Source of the DNA: Deefgea piscis | GTDB lineage: Bacteria > Pseudomonadota > Gammaproteobacteria > Burkholderiales > Chitinibacteraceae | Assembly: GCF_019665785.1 (NCBI RefSeq) | Contig: NZ_CP081149.1 | Span: 620,001 to 684,000 of the forward strand | Length of the DNA: 64,000 nt | Direction of reading: 5' to 3' | Shown: positions 18,530-28,024 of the stretch, in pieces | Layout: the number at the start of each line of letters is the position of its first letter | How positions within the stretch are numbered: the stretch's first letter is position 1 | The notes under the pieces: model-generated | Databases searched by the model: none | What the model was told of the DNA's origin: nothing | Seen by the model: only the letters and a program-made list of their open reading frames with translations | Program-made: the position numbers and the translations under genes

Positions 18530-18580
18530 GGGTATATCCTTGCAACTATTGTTATAATTTGGCTACGTTTGCATACCCAT
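18530..18580. repeat. GGGTAT...ATACCC palindrome, copy 2 (ddl-ftsQ gap)
   Basis: GGGTAT (18530-18535) and ATACCC (18573-18578) form the outer arms, with TGCAA (18541-18545) facing TTGC at 18569-18572 inside. A TGTTATAAT extended -10 lies in the loop. A second tight palindrome, ACCCATGATGGGT, starts at 18576. Confidence 0.4.
18550..18558 (+). promoter_or_regulatory. Putative extended -10 promoter for ftsQAZ
   Basis: TGTTATAAT is a full extended -10 (TGn + TATAAT) 108 bases before the ftsQ start. No good -35 is found at 16-18 bases, which extended -10 promoters tolerate. Promoters inside the dcw cluster ahead of ftsQAZ are well known in E. coli. Confidence 0.55.
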
Positions 18581-18665
18581 GATGGGTGGGTGTTTGAAGC
18601 GCCCAATTAGGAATCAATCAATATGCCTGAGCGGGCTTTAAATCGACACTTAAAAGTGAGTTGTT

Positions 18666-19439
18666 ATGTGGGATAAGCCACAGCTATTGATGTGGCTTGC
18701 TAACTTGCTGACAGCTTTAGCATTGATGTTATTGTTTTACTCCTTATTGTTTTTGGCGGTGCATTCGCCATTATTTCCGGTTCGCCGGATTAAGGTCGAT
18801 GGGGATTTAGCGCATGTAACGCGCGAGCAATTACGCTATGTGATTAAAAACGAATTAAAAGGAACGTTCTTTACCCTTGATTTGGATAAAACACGGCAGA
18901 ATTTTGAAAAATTACCGTGGGTACGTCAGGTTGAAGTCCGTCGTCGTTGGCCTGATCGTTTAGAAGTCAATATTGAAGAGCACAAGGCGGTAGCGCGTTG
19001 GGGAACGACAGGGTTACTTAATTCGCATGGCGAAAAATTTGATGCTGCAACCAGTGATCCTTTGCCAATTTTGGAAGGACCTGAAGGCTCTGAAAAGTTG
19101 ATGGTGAGTGAGTTTAAGGCTTTGCAAGCGGCCTTATTGCCTTTACAGCGAACGCCAACGCGTTTGTGGTTATCGGATCGCCGGGCATGGCGCTTTGAAT
19201 TAGATAAGCAATTGATCGTAGAAGTAGGGCGTGATCAAGCAGTGGATAGGGTGAAGCGTTTTGTGAGCGCTTACCCCAATTCATTGGCTTTATTGCAGCA
19301 GCCATTTGAGTATGTGGATTTGCGTTATCCGAATGGTTTTGCCGTGCATTTACCATCGTATACGCCGTTAGAGGCTGGCAAGCAGGGCGTTAAGCCACCG
19401 CCGGTCGTAAAACCTAAGGCAAATAAAGCTTCGGCATGA
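18666..19439 (+). CDS. ftsQ: FtsQ, divisome POTRA-domain protein
   Basis: FtsQ links early and late divisome proteins. In 257 residues: a short cytoplasmic part, one membrane helix (about 10-32), the POTRA domain (FPVRRIKVDGDLAHVTREQLR onward, about 38-107), then the beta domain with WPDRLEVNIEEHKAVARWG. The C-terminus ends in a Pro/Lys-rich tail (KPPPVVKPKANKASA). ATG 18666 follows GTGAGTTGTT, a modest ribosome binding site. A short overlapping upstream ORF at about 18622 is not credited as a gene. Confidence 0.94.
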   Translation: MWDKPQLLMWLANLLTALALMLLFYSLLFLAVHSPLFPVRRIKVDGDLAHVTREQLRYVIKNELKGTFFTLDLDKTRQNFEKLPWVRQVEVRRRWPDRLEVNIEEHKAVARWGTTGLLNSHGEKFDAATSDPLPILEGPEGSEKLMVSEFKALQAALLPLQRTPTRLWLSDRRAWRFELDKQLIVEVGRDQAVDRVKRFVSAYPNSLALLQQPFEYVDLRYPNGFAVHLPSYTPLEAGKQGVKPPPVVKPKANKASA

Positions 19440-19530
19440 TTTATGCTTTTGGTATTTTAAATACTTAAAAAGCAATAAGTTGGCTGGGGTATTTAAAGTT
19501 AAACATTAAGAATTGTAAAAGAGGCTGTCA

Positions 19531-20763
19531 GTGACTAGGGATGCAAAAAACCTCATCGTTGGGCTAGATATCGGGACTTCTAAAGTGGTCGCGGTAGTGG
19601 CTGATGTGAAGGAAGATGGCTCTTTGAATGTGGTGGGCTTAGGCTCCGCAGCATCCAAAGGCTTGAAGCGCGGTGTTGTCGTTGATATTGAAAAAACCGT
19701 TGCAGCGATTCAGTCGGCATTGGGTGAAGCTGAATTGATGGCCGATTGCAAAATCAGCGAAGTGTATACCGGCATTGCCGGTAGCCACATCAAGAGCCTC
19801 AATTCGCACGGCATGGTGGCGATTAAAGATAAAGAAGTCACCCCAGCCGATATTGAGCGAGTGATTGAAACGGCGAGCGCGGTCAATATTCCAACCGATC
19901 ATCAAGTCCTACACATCTTGTCGCAAGAGTATGTGATTGATGGTCAAGAAAACGTGAAAGAGCCGCTAGGTATGTCGGGTGTGCGCTTAGAAGTTCGGGT
20001 GCATATTGTGTCTGGCGCAGTGTCGGCAGTGCAAAACATCACCAAGTGCGTGCGCCGTTGTGGGCTAGAGATTGCTGAAGTGGTGTTGCAACCATTGGCC
20101 TCAAGCTACGCCGTTCTGACTGAAGATGAAAAAGATCTTGGCGTGTGTTTGGTTGACATTGGCGGTGGCACTACCGATATCGCGGTGTTTATTGGCGGAT
20201 CGATTCGTCATACCGCAGTGATTCCAATCGCCGGTGATCAAATTACCAATGACGTCGCAATGGCATTGCGTACGCCAACCGGTGAAGCCGAAAACATCAA
20301 AATCCAACACGGCGTGGCATTACGCCATATGACCGATCCGCAAACGATGATCGAAGTGCCAGGCGTGGGTGAGCGCGGTGCGCGGCAAATGAGCCGTCAT
20401 ACGCTGGCTGAAGTGATCGAGCCGCGTGTTGAAGAATTGTATAGCTTTGTACAAGCCGAATTACGCCGTGTCGGTTTGGAAGATCGATTGTCGAGCGGGA
20501 TTGTGATTACCGGTGGCGCTTCATTGATGCCGGGTATGACTGATTTGGCTGAAGAAATTTTCCATATGCCGGTGCGCTTAGGTTTGCCGCGTTATGTGGG
20601 TGGATTAGCAGAAGTGGTTAAAAATCCACGCTATTCCACTGCAGTTGGCTTGCTGTTATTGGCGCGCCAACAAATGCAAAAAGCACCCGGTGCTAGAGGT
20701 AAAGAAGGCGGCATGGGTGATGTTTTTAGCAGAATGAAGGCATGGTTTCAAAATAACTTCTGA
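19531..20763 (+). CDS. ftsA: FtsA, actin-like divisome protein
   Basis: FtsA tethers FtsZ to the membrane and recruits later division proteins. The 410 residues have the actin-fold phosphate loops GLDIGTSKVVAVV near residue 11 and DIGGGTTDIAVF near residue 210, the 1C-domain region, ITGGASLMPGM and a C-terminal amphipathic helix ending FSRMKAWFQNNF, the membrane-targeting sequence. The start is GTG 19531 with AAGAGG ten bases upstream; no in-frame ATG would keep the conserved N-terminus. Confidence 0.96.
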   Translation: MTRDAKNLIVGLDIGTSKVVAVVADVKEDGSLNVVGLGSAASKGLKRGVVVDIEKTVAAIQSALGEAELMADCKISEVYTGIAGSHIKSLNSHGMVAIKDKEVTPADIERVIETASAVNIPTDHQVLHILSQEYVIDGQENVKEPLGMSGVRLEVRVHIVSGAVSAVQNITKCVRRCGLEIAEVVLQPLASSYAVLTEDEKDLGVCLVDIGGGTTDIAVFIGGSIRHTAVIPIAGDQITNDVAMALRTPTGEAENIKIQHGVALRHMTDPQTMIEVPGVGERGARQMSRHTLAEVIEPRVEELYSFVQAELRRVGLEDRLSSGIVITGGASLMPGMTDLAEEIFHMPVRLGLPRYVGGLAEVVKNPRYSTAVGLLLLARQQMQKAPGARGKEGGMGDVFSRMKAWFQNNF

Positions 20764-20806
20764 AATATTCGGGTAAGCAGTAAAATCGGGCAAGAGGAGA
20801 GTGAAA

Positions 20807-21985
20807 ATGGCATTATTAATTGAAGTACCAGAGGTTTCACATCACGTGAATATCAAGGTGATTGGCGTTGGTGGCGCAGGCTGCAATGCAATCAACAATA
20901 TGATCGAGCATGCGATGCAGTCGCACGGCGTTGATTTTATTTCCGCCAATACCGATGCTCAGGTTTTGAAGCAATCGCGGGCGGACAATGTGGTTCAGTT
21001 GGGCGCTGAACTCACCAAAGGCTTTGGCGCTGGGTGTGATCCTGATATTGGCCGACAAGCTGCTGAAGAAGATCGCGAGCGCATTGCTGAATTGATTTCT
21101 GGCGCAGATTTATTATTTATCACTGCCGGTATGGGCGGTGGTACCGGCACTGGCGCCGCACCTGTGATCGCACAAGTGGCGCGTGAAAAAGGCATTTTGA
21201 CTGTCGGCGTGGTGACTTCACCTGGACAAGATGAAGGCCGTCGCCAAAAAGTGGCACAAGTCGGTATTGATGAATTGTCGCGCTATGTGGATTCTTTGAT
21301 TGTGGTTTCTAACCAAAAACTTGAAGAAGTTTTAGGCGATGATGTCACGGTTGATGAAGCATTCCGTGCGGCTGATGACGTATTACGTAATGCCGTTGGT
21401 TCGATTGTTGAAATCATTCAATATCCAGGTTTAATCAACGTTGACTTTGCTGACGTTAAAACTGTGATGCGTGAAATGGGTATGGCGATGATGGGTTCGG
21501 CACATGCCACAGGTCCAGATCGAGCCATTCGTGCTACCGAAGAAGCCATTCGTTGCCCATTGCTCGACAATATTAGCTTTAAGGGTGCACGTGGCGTGTT
21601 GGTGAATTTCTCGACTGCACCGGGCAAATTGAAAAAATCAGAAACTCGCCAAGCGCTTGAAATTATCGAATCACATGTTGCCGAAGGTGCATTGGTGAAA
21701 CACGGTGTGGTTTACGATGAAGCATTGGGTGAAGACGAAATCCGCGTGACTTTAGTGGCAACCGGTTTGGGTGGCAAAGCGATTAGCACGCCATCACTGA
21801 CGGTGGTGAATAACCCAATGCAAAAAACTGGCACCGATAATGCTGCTTACGATGAAGCCTACGATACGCCAGCAATTTGGCGTAACAATCGTGGTAGCCG
21901 TGCGGCAGAAACGCCAGCTCGTCCAGCCGCAATGAGTAATATCGATATGGATATTCCGGCATTTTTACGTCGTCAAGCGGATTAA
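20807..21985 (+). CDS. ftsZ: FtsZ, tubulin-like division GTPase
   Basis: FtsZ polymerises into the Z-ring. The 392-residue protein has the N-terminal nucleotide fold (VIGVGGAGCNAINNM), the tubulin signature GMGGGTGTGAAPV near residue 105, the T7 loop (NVDFADVKTVM), a variable linker and the conserved C-terminal peptide DIPAFLRRQAD that binds FtsA and ZipA-like partners. I chose ATG 20807 because AGAGGAG ends 7 bases before it; an in-frame GTG at 20801 lies too close to that site. Confidence 0.97.
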   Translation: MALLIEVPEVSHHVNIKVIGVGGAGCNAINNMIEHAMQSHGVDFISANTDAQVLKQSRADNVVQLGAELTKGFGAGCDPDIGRQAAEEDRERIAELISGADLLFITAGMGGGTGTGAAPVIAQVAREKGILTVGVVTSPGQDEGRRQKVAQVGIDELSRYVDSLIVVSNQKLEEVLGDDVTVDEAFRAADDVLRNAVGSIVEIIQYPGLINVDFADVKTVMREMGMAMMGSAHATGPDRAIRATEEAIRCPLLDNISFKGARGVLVNFSTAPGKLKKSETRQALEIIESHVAEGALVKHGVVYDEALGEDEIRVTLVATGLGGKAISTPSLTVVNNPMQKTGTDNAAYDEAYDTPAIWRNNRGSRAAETPARPAAMSNIDMDIPAFLRRQAD

Positions 21986-22062
21986 GGCTTTCGCTGGATT
22001 AGCGTAATAAATGAAATCAATCAGTGTGATTGGAATGATTTAACCAGTCTTTTGCCTAGGGC

Positions 22063-22071
22063 TGGTAAAAT
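22063..22071 (+). promoter_or_regulatory. Possible extended -10 promoter for lpxC
   Basis: TGGTAAAAT matches an extended -10, 25 bases before the lpxC start in the 110-base ftsZ-lpxC gap. No clear -35 is seen. A separate lpxC promoter would fit the different control of lipid A synthesis. Confidence 0.35.
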
Positions 22072-22095
22072 CAAGCAATTGATTGTTTAGGCAGA

Positions 22096-23016
22096 ATGGG
22101 CATGTTTTTACAAAGAACTTTGGATTCAACGATCCATGCGACTGGCGTTGGTTTGCATTCGGGTGAGAAAGTAAAACTCACTTTGCGACCGGCTGCTGCG
22201 GATACTGGCATCGTTTTTAAGCGCTCTGATTTACCCGAGTCAGCGCCTTTCAAAGTCGGCCCCGATTTAGTGAACGACACGCGACTCTCCTCGACGCTGG
22301 TGCAAGACGGCGTGCGTGTCGGCACAATTGAGCATTTAATGTCAGCATTTGCTGGGCTCGGTATCGACAATGTGATTGTCGAAGTCGATGCGCCAGAAAT
22401 GCCGATTATGGATGGTTCTGCTGCTCCCTTTATTTATTTGCTGCAAACGGCTGGGGTGCGTGAGCTCGACGCGCCCAAGCAGTTTGTCAAAGTCTTAAAA
22501 CCTATCGAAGTGCATGATGGTGATAAATGGGTGAAGTTTGAGCCGCATAACGGCTACAAAGTCACCCTCACGATCGATTTCAAACATCCCGCCTTTAAAA
22601 AATCCGCTCAGACCATTAGCCTTGATTTTGCTGATTCCAATTACATCAGCGAAATTGCCCGTGCCCGCACCTTTGGTTTTATTCATGAAGTTGAATACTT
22701 ACGCATGAATGGCTTAGCTCGCGGCGGTAATATGGATAATGCGGTGGTAATCGATGAGTTTCGCGTCCTGAATGAAGGCGGTTTGCGCTTTGAAGATGAA
22801 TTCGTTCGGCATAAAGTGCTCGATGCGATTGGCGACTTGTATATTTTAGGTCACCCATTGATTGCCGCATTTTCGGGGTATAAATCGGGGCACGCCATGA
22901 ATAATAAATTACTGCGTGAGCTACTTTCTGACCCGAGTAATTATGAAATGGTGAGTTTTGATCGGCTTAAAGACGTGCCTTCGTCGTTTCATGACCTCCC
23001 TCCGCTTGGCATTTAA
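22096..23016 (+). CDS. lpxC: LpxC, UDP-3-O-acyl-GlcNAc deacetylase
   Basis: LpxC performs the committed zinc-dependent step of lipid A synthesis. The 306 residues include [13 protein letters not shown], the zinc ligand His in [17 protein letters not shown] (near residue 79), the second zinc segment [17 protein letters not shown] with His and Asp, and [11 protein letters not shown]. It ends the dcw cluster, as in many Proteobacteria. ATG 22096 and ATG 22102 are both possible; the difference is two residues. Confidence 0.97.
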   Translation: MGMFLQRTLDSTIHATGVGLHSGEKVKLTLRPAAADTGIVFKRSDLPESAPFKVGPDLVNDTRLSSTLVQDGVRVGTIEHLMSAFAGLGIDNVIVEVDAPEMPIMDGSAAPFIYLLQTAGVRELDAPKQFVKVLKPIEVHDGDKWVKFEPHNGYKVTLTIDFKHPAFKKSAQTISLDFADSNYISEIARARTFGFIHEVEYLRMNGLARGGNMDNAVVIDEFRVLNEGGLRFEDEFVRHKVLDAIGDLYILGHPLIAAFSGYKSGHAMNNKLLRELLSDPSNYEMVSFDRLKDVPSSFHDLPPLGI

Positions 23017-23062
23017 TGCCCCTTTGATTGACGCGTATTTTATTGCAAGGACATGATGGTGT

Positions 23063-23785
23063 ATGCCGCGCTTTTATATTGATTTGCCACTTTCAATTGG
23101 GCAATGTTTTGACTTACCCGAGTCGGTAGCGCGGCATGTGCAAGTATTGCGTTTGCAGCATAGCGAAGAAATTATTTTATTTAATGGCCAAGGCGGTGAA
23201 TTTACTGCGCAAATTGCGGCAATGGGTAAAAAAACCGTTAGTGTTGCTGTGCTGTCGTTTGCCGATGTGGATCGTGAATCGCCGTTGAGAATAACCTTGG
23301 TGCAAGCAATTTCGGCCGCCGATCGCATGGATTACACGGTGCAAAAAGCCGCCGAGCTCGGGGTTGCGGTGTTGCAGCCGGTGATTTCGCAATATTGCCA
23401 GCAGCGCTATTCGGGCGAACGCGCCGAAAAACGGTTGGCGCATTGGCAAGCAATTGCCGCTAGTGCCGCCGAGCAATGTGGCCGAACGCGCTTATTAGAA
23501 ATCCGGCCTATCCTCACGTTGGCGCAATTTTTAGCCCAGCCAAATTCTGACGAATTAAAATTATTGCTTTGCCCAACAGGCGCTGTGGCGTGGGCTAGCT
23601 TGCCAGAAAAAGTCGCTAGCGTTTGCGTGTTGATTGGCCCTGAAGGTGGGTATTCTACTGAAGAAGACAATCAAGCTATTGCAGCGGGCTATACCTCTGT
23701 ATTGTTGGGGCCAAGAATTTTACGCACCGAAAGCGTTGCGCCGGTGATTGCTGGTTTATTGCAATCACGCTATGGGGATTTTTAA
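23063..23785 (+). CDS. rsmE: RsmE, 16S rRNA (uracil-1498-N3)-methyltransferase
   Basis: RsmE is a SPOUT-class enzyme that makes m3U1498. The 240 residues start with a PUA-like domain (PRFYIDLPLSIGQ, LPESVARHVQVLRL) and continue into the trefoil-knot domain with KAAELGVAVLQPV, LIGPEGGYSTEED and LGPRILRTESVAPVIAGLL, which form the SAM site. ATG 23063 lies 46 bases after lpxC, with AAGGACATGATGGTGT upstream. A terminator follows at 23845. Confidence 0.95.
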   Translation: MPRFYIDLPLSIGQCFDLPESVARHVQVLRLQHSEEIILFNGQGGEFTAQIAAMGKKTVSVAVLSFADVDRESPLRITLVQAISAADRMDYTVQKAAELGVAVLQPVISQYCQQRYSGERAEKRLAHWQAIAASAAEQCGRTRLLEIRPILTLAQFLAQPNSDELKLLLCPTGAVAWASLPEKVASVCVLIGPEGGYSTEEDNQAIAAGYTSVLLGPRILRTESVAPVIAGLLQSRYGDF

Positions 23786-23844
23786 AGCGCTTCGCGATTT
23801 ATGATCCAGTGCGATCAAGTCCATGCTTCGTCTATCCGTCAACA

Positions 23845-23869
23845 AAGCCTACGCCAGCGTAGGCTTTTT
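23845..23869 (+). terminator. Intrinsic terminator after rsmE
   Basis: AAGCCTACG (23845-23853) and CGTAGGCTT (23858-23866) pair around a 4-base loop and run into T (23865-23869). It separates the dcw-lpxC-rsmE block from msbA. Confidence 0.92.
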
Positions 23870-23962
23870 ATTGGCGCTAAATAGTGTGAATGTTGCGCTG
23901 CTGTCCTGAGCGCGACGTGACTCCGTTATAATCTGACTTTATGCCTTTTCTCTACTGAGCTC

Positions 23963-25702
23963 ATGAATAGCAAACAGCTGTATTTCCGAATTCTTGCCTA
24001 CTTTGGCCCGTATCGAGGCATCGTCGTGATGTCGATTTTGGCCATGGTAGTGGCCGGTGGCGTTGATGCCGCAATGGTCAAAATGCTCGGGGTGATTATT
24101 GATAGCTTTAAGCAAAATCAAGCGGCAGCGCAGGCCGCATGGTTGATGCCATTGGCTTTGTTTGGCTTAGGCTTGGTGCGTTTGATTTCTAGCTTTGGCT
24201 ATGAATATGGCAGTGCTTGGTTGTCGTCACGCGTGATGCATAATTTACGCCAGCAAGTGTTTGAGCGGATGATGGCCATGCCAATTCGATTTTTTGATCA
24301 ATCGTCAGTTGGGGTTTTATTGTCGCGAGTGACGTTTGATATTAACCAGATCATGGATGCGGGCCTGAATGTACTCACCGTGTTGGTCAAAGACTCGGTA
24401 ATGGCCATCGCTTTGCTCGGCATTATGCTGTGGACCGATTGGCAACTGACTTTGTTTTGCTTGATTATGCTGCCAGGTGCGGCGGTATCGATTCGGATTG
24501 TGAGTAAACGCCAGCGTAGATTGTCACAACAAACGCAAGACACCATGGGCGAAATGAGCCAAATCTTAGATGAAAGCTTAGGCGGGCAGCGGATTATTAA
24601 GATTTTTGGCGGGGCACAATATGAGGCGAAACGTTTTGGTGCCGCCAATCAAAATGTGCGGCGTTTAACCGTAAAGCGTGCAGCCACCGCGAGTTTGAAC
24701 TCTGGCTTTACGGTGTTTTTAATTGCGGTCACGATTGCGGCGATTATTTATTTTGCCGGTTTACGCGCAGCCGATGGCGCGATGACCGCAGGCTCATTTG
24801 TGACGTTTATGAGTTCAATGATGTTGTTGCAGCAGCCAATTAAAAATCTATCTAAGCTCAGCGATTCATTGCATCGCGGTTTGGCCGCCGCTGACTCGGT
24901 GTTTGGTATTTTAGATCAGCCTTTAGAGCCAGATCACGGCACATTGGCGCCGCAGCGCGTGAAAGGACACATCACGATTAGCCAGCTTGAGTTTGCGTAT
25001 CAAGTCGATGGCGTTAAAGCGTTGGCAGGGATTGATTTAGACATTAAACCGGGTGAAAGCGTGGCCTTGGTCGGTCAGTCGGGCAGTGGTAAAACCACCT
25101 TGGCGAACTTAATTCCGCGATTTTATGAGCCGAGCGCCGGTGAGATTCGTCTGGATGGCGAGTTGCTGGCGGATTATCGTTTGGCCAATTTACGCTCACA
25201 AATCGCCTTAGTGTCGCAAGACATGGTGTTATTTAATGACAGCGTTGCCGCCAATATTGCTTATGGCGTGGATGAAATCGATATGGCGCGGGTACGCGCG
25301 GCGGCGGATGCGGCATTTGCGACTGAATTTATCGAGCAAATGCCACAAGGCTTTGCTGAAATGCTCGGTGAAAATGGTGTGCGTTTATCGGGCGGCCAGC
25401 GACAACGCTTAGCGATTGCTCGGGCAATTTATAAAGACGCACCGATCTTGATTTTGGATGAGGCGACCAGTGCGCTTGATACCGAGTCAGAACGCAAAGT
25501 GCAAGAAGCACTGGAAAACCTGATGGTGGGCCGCACTACCTTGGTGATTGCGCATCGCTTATCCACCATCGAAAAAGCCGACCGCATTATTGTGATGCAG
25601 CAAGGCAAAATCATTGAAAGCGGTACGCATCAAGAGCTTATTCAGCGAGAAGGCGTATATACGCAGATGCATGCGGTGCAGTTTTCATTAACTGAAAGTT
25701 AA
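23963..25702 (+). CDS. msbA: MsbA, lipid A/core flippase
   Basis: MsbA is the homodimeric ABC exporter that flips lipid A-core across the inner membrane. The 579 residues have a six-helix membrane domain (about 15-305) and a nucleotide-binding domain with Walker A LVGQSGSGKTTL near residue 370, the signature LSGGQRQRLAIARAI, Walker B ILILDEATSALD and the switch IAHRLST. Family-level alternatives exist among ABC exporters, but length and the adjacent LPS glycosyltransferases support MsbA. Its stop lies in GTTAAC, shared with the stop of the convergent gene. Confidence 0.9.
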   Translation: MNSKQLYFRILAYFGPYRGIVVMSILAMVVAGGVDAAMVKMLGVIIDSFKQNQAAAQAAWLMPLALFGLGLVRLISSFGYEYGSAWLSSRVMHNLRQQVFERMMAMPIRFFDQSSVGVLLSRVTFDINQIMDAGLNVLTVLVKDSVMAIALLGIMLWTDWQLTLFCLIMLPGAAVSIRIVSKRQRRLSQQTQDTMGEMSQILDESLGGQRIIKIFGGAQYEAKRFGAANQNVRRLTVKRAATASLNSGFTVFLIAVTIAAIIYFAGLRAADGAMTAGSFVTFMSSMMLLQQPIKNLSKLSDSLHRGLAAADSVFGILDQPLEPDHGTLAPQRVKGHITISQLEFAYQVDGVKALAGIDLDIKPGESVALVGQSGSGKTTLANLIPRFYEPSAGEIRLDGELLADYRLANLRSQIALVSQDMVLFNDSVAANIAYGVDEIDMARVRAAADAAFATEFIEQMPQGFAEMLGENGVRLSGGQRQRLAIARAIYKDAPILILDEATSALDTESERKVQEALENLMVGRTTLVIAHRLSTIEKADRIIVMQQGKIIESGTHQELIQREGVYTQMHAVQFSLTES

Positions 25703-26451
25703 CGTTGTAGCAACCAGCGCAAGCGTGTTTTGTATTGCCAAAATGTACGTCGAATCGCTTCAGGTGCTCGATAAAGCTCTCGTTTTATTTTAGTAGAGAG
25801 TTTTAATTTGCTACGTTTTCGTGAGCCAATGGATGAAACTAAATTGGCGTCTTCAATGACTAGCGCCGGGGTAATACAAAACATTTTTAGATTGTGTCGC
25901 CAAACTTGATCAATCGTATCATCTATTGGATGAATCATCTGTTCAGTTAACTTTAATAAAGTCAGTGCCGCATGCCGGTTTAGAATATAACCTTGAGTAC
26001 CTCGTGGAGGCTTTAAAAATTCAATGAGTTGGTGTCCAGAAGGTAGTGTGCTTTGAATATTCGTTTTTTTTCGTGAGAACATCGCAAAAAAACGAACATA
26101 ATCCCATTGGTCTTTTATTGTTTCTAGTTCGGTAATAATATTACAGAAGTCAGTATTTAGAATAATGTCATCTTCGAAAATACTACATAGATCATTACTC
26201 TTACTCTCATTTGTCCGATTAATAAAATCGAGCCAAACTGCCCGATGACTTAGAAAGCAGCCCATTTCTCCGGTGGTTAAATCATAGCCATATTGATTTA
26301 GGCGTTTTGTTCTTTGATAAATAACTGGCATATCATCATCCGGACGGATGGCATCAAACCAATTTACCTTGAGAGATAGTTGAGTAAATTGCTGCGTCAT
26401 TCTAGCTCGTCGATCTATTTGATCTGGGAGTGAAATACAGTAATAAATCAT
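25699..26451 (-). CDS. Glycosyltransferase family 25, LPS-type
   Basis: The 250-residue protein starts IYYCISLPDQIDRRARM, the GT25 N-terminal pattern (ISL-x-x-x-x-RR), followed by WFDAIRPDD, MGCFLSHRAVWLDF and the acidic EDDIILN motif near residue 90. GT25 members such as LgtB/LpsA add hexoses to lipooligosaccharide. It overlaps the upstream glycosyltransferase by four bases (ATGA) and is convergent with msbA. A basic C-terminus (RRTFWQYKTRLRWLLQR) may hold it at the membrane. Which sugar it transfers cannot be told from sequence. Confidence 0.85.
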   Translation of the reverse strand: MIYYCISLPDQIDRRARMTQQFTQLSLKVNWFDAIRPDDDMPVIYQRTKRLNQYGYDLTTGEMGCFLSHRAVWLDFINRTNESKSNDLCSIFEDDIILNTDFCNIITELETIKDQWDYVRFFAMFSRKKTNIQSTLPSGHQLIEFLKPPRGTQGYILNRHAALTLLKLTEQMIHPIDDTIDQVWRHNLKMFCITPALVIEDANLVSSIGSRKRSKLKLSTKIKRELYRAPEAIRRTFWQYKTRLRWLLQR

Positions 26452-27281
26452 TTTTTTGGTTCCGTAATGTACTGTAGGTATCCGCGGACGGCATGAATAT
26501 GCGTGCTTTTGAGCGTTTCTTCGAGTTTTTTCCAGTTTTCTGCTTGTTTCGAGCGATCGTTTTCACGGTGCCAAAGATGCAGCACCGGCACCGCAAAACG
26601 GCCGTCTTTGAGTAAAATTCCAGCTCGAATTAAGCGCACTGCGAAGTCTGAGTCTTCATGTCCCCAGCCAGAAAATGACTCATCAAAGCCGTTAATGCGG
26701 ATAAAGTCTTGCTTCCAAACGCCAATATTGCAGCCCTTTAATACTGCCCAGCGTTGAGCGCGTTTTTTTCGGCTTTGAGTGAGCGCAAGGCGCAGCCACG
26801 GCAGGGCACGATTGGCTTTGCCACTGAACTTGGCCCATAGCCAAGCGACAGGAGACCACTTTGCTGGGTTTCCCCCTGCTTGGCATAATTGCGCGGTGTA
26901 TTTTTGGCTAAGCAGTACACGATTGCCTGCGACAAACCAACCTGGTTCAGCCAAGCGCAGAGTTTGAACGGCGAAATCGGGGAATGGAATGCAATCGCCA
27001 TCAAGGAAAACCAGATATTCGCCGTGCGCTTTGAGCGCTGATAAATTACGAATTGCGGCTAAGCGAAATCCCGTATCTTCATGCCAAACATGCTGTAGTG
27101 CGCAGGGAAAATGAGTTTGCCACTGCGCAATCAGTTGCTGTGTTGTGACGGTTGAGCCGTCATCAGCAATAATGACTTCCCATTCTTTAGCGTTCATTCC
27201 ACTTTGTTGTGCGAGCCCTTGCAACACGGCATTGAGTGCGTCGGGTCGATTGTAAGTTGAGACTATAATTGATAGCTTCAT
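26448..27281 (-). CDS. Glycosyltransferase family 2, galactosyltransferase-like
   Basis: The 277-residue protein has a GT-A fold: SIIVSTYNRPDALNAVL, the metal/nucleotide Asp motif VIADDGST near residue 40, FLDGDCIPFPDF as the DxD region, and a C-terminal GCNIGVWKQDFIRINGFDE with GWGHEDSDFAVRL, the Glyco_transf_7C type found in chondroitin-synthase-like and LPS galactosyltransferases. It overlaps both neighbours by four bases and so belongs to a three-gene LPS-core operon. Confidence 0.85.
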   Translation of the reverse strand: MKLSIIVSTYNRPDALNAVLQGLAQQSGMNAKEWEVIIADDGSTVTTQQLIAQWQTHFPCALQHVWHEDTGFRLAAIRNLSALKAHGEYLVFLDGDCIPFPDFAVQTLRLAEPGWFVAGNRVLLSQKYTAQLCQAGGNPAKWSPVAWLWAKFSGKANRALPWLRLALTQSRKKRAQRWAVLKGCNIGVWKQDFIRINGFDESFSGWGHEDSDFAVRLIRAGILLKDGRFAVPVLHLWHRENDRSKQAENWKKLEETLKSTHIHAVRGYLQYITEPKK

Positions 27282-28024
27282 TTGGATCCAAGATACATCA
27301 ATTTAAGATAGCGATAATACGTACCTTCAGCATTGGATACCGCCAAAATAAAGCCTTCTCGGCCATCTAAAAAACCACGTTGTAAGACGTAAGTGCGGAT
27401 GAACGCCCATAAACCCTTGTAAATCGCTTTGCCTAGGCCAGATCGCTCGCCACGCTGCAAACGCTGCTCAGCGCCTGCACTTGAGTAGCGATTCACTTTA
27501 TCGAGCACGTCATCTAAGCGATCAAATGAGTAATGTAAGAGTTGCCCAGCTAATAGCGGCGCTGGGCCTGAAAAATTGAGTTTTTCATGTACTAAAGAGT
27601 CGGAATAAGCCGCGTGTCCACGTTGAAATAATCGGGGCAAATGATCGGGATTCCAGCCGGAATGATAAATCCAGCGGCCGCAGTAATTCGATAGGCGACT
27701 GATTTGATACACGCTGGCCGTTGGCGCTTTGATCGCGGCTTGAATGCTTTGGATTAGCTCGGCATCGAGCACTTCATCGGCATCCAGCGCTAAAATCCAA
27801 TCGGTATCGAGTAGGGCGATCGCGCGATTTTTTTGGATGCCAAAGCCGGGCCAATCGCTGGTTTGCTCGATCTGCGCACCGTAGGCCTGTGCGATGCTTA
27901 AGGTTTGATCGGTGCTACCCGAATCTAAAACAACGATTTTATCGCACCAAGTGACAGCATTAAGACAGTCTGCAAGATGGGCTTGGGCATTTTTAGTAAT
28001 GATGGCAACGCCAATAGTCGGCAT
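27278..28024 (-). CDS. Glycosyltransferase family 2, WaaE/KdtX-like
   Basis: The 248 residues match the WaaE/KdtX type that adds a beta-1,4-glucose to heptose I of the LPS inner core: GVAIITKNAQAHLADCLNAV, WCDKIVVLDSGSTDQT, QTSDWPGFGIQKNRAI, WILALDADEVLD (DxD near residue 82) and a late Tyr-rich segment around GRWIYHSGWNPDHLPRLF. It is first of three overlapping minus-strand glycosyltransferase genes and divergent from the O-antigen-ligase-like gene. Confidence 0.85.
   Translation of the reverse strand: MPTIGVAIITKNAQAHLADCLNAVTWCDKIVVLDSGSTDQTLSIAQAYGAQIEQTSDWPGFGIQKNRAIALLDTDWILALDADEVLDAELIQSIQAAIKAPTASVYQISRLSNYCGRWIYHSGWNPDHLPRLFQRGHAAYSDSLVHEKLNFSGPAPLLAGQLLHYSFDRLDDVLDKVNRYSSAGAEQRLQRGERSGLGKAIYKGLWAFIRTYVLQRGFLDGREGFILAVSNAEGTYYRYLKLMYLGSK

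Noticed and set aside
18622..18675. Short upstream ORF overlapping the ftsQ start
   Set aside because: Seventeen codons with no ribosome binding site; could be a chance frame. Not enough to call a leader peptide.
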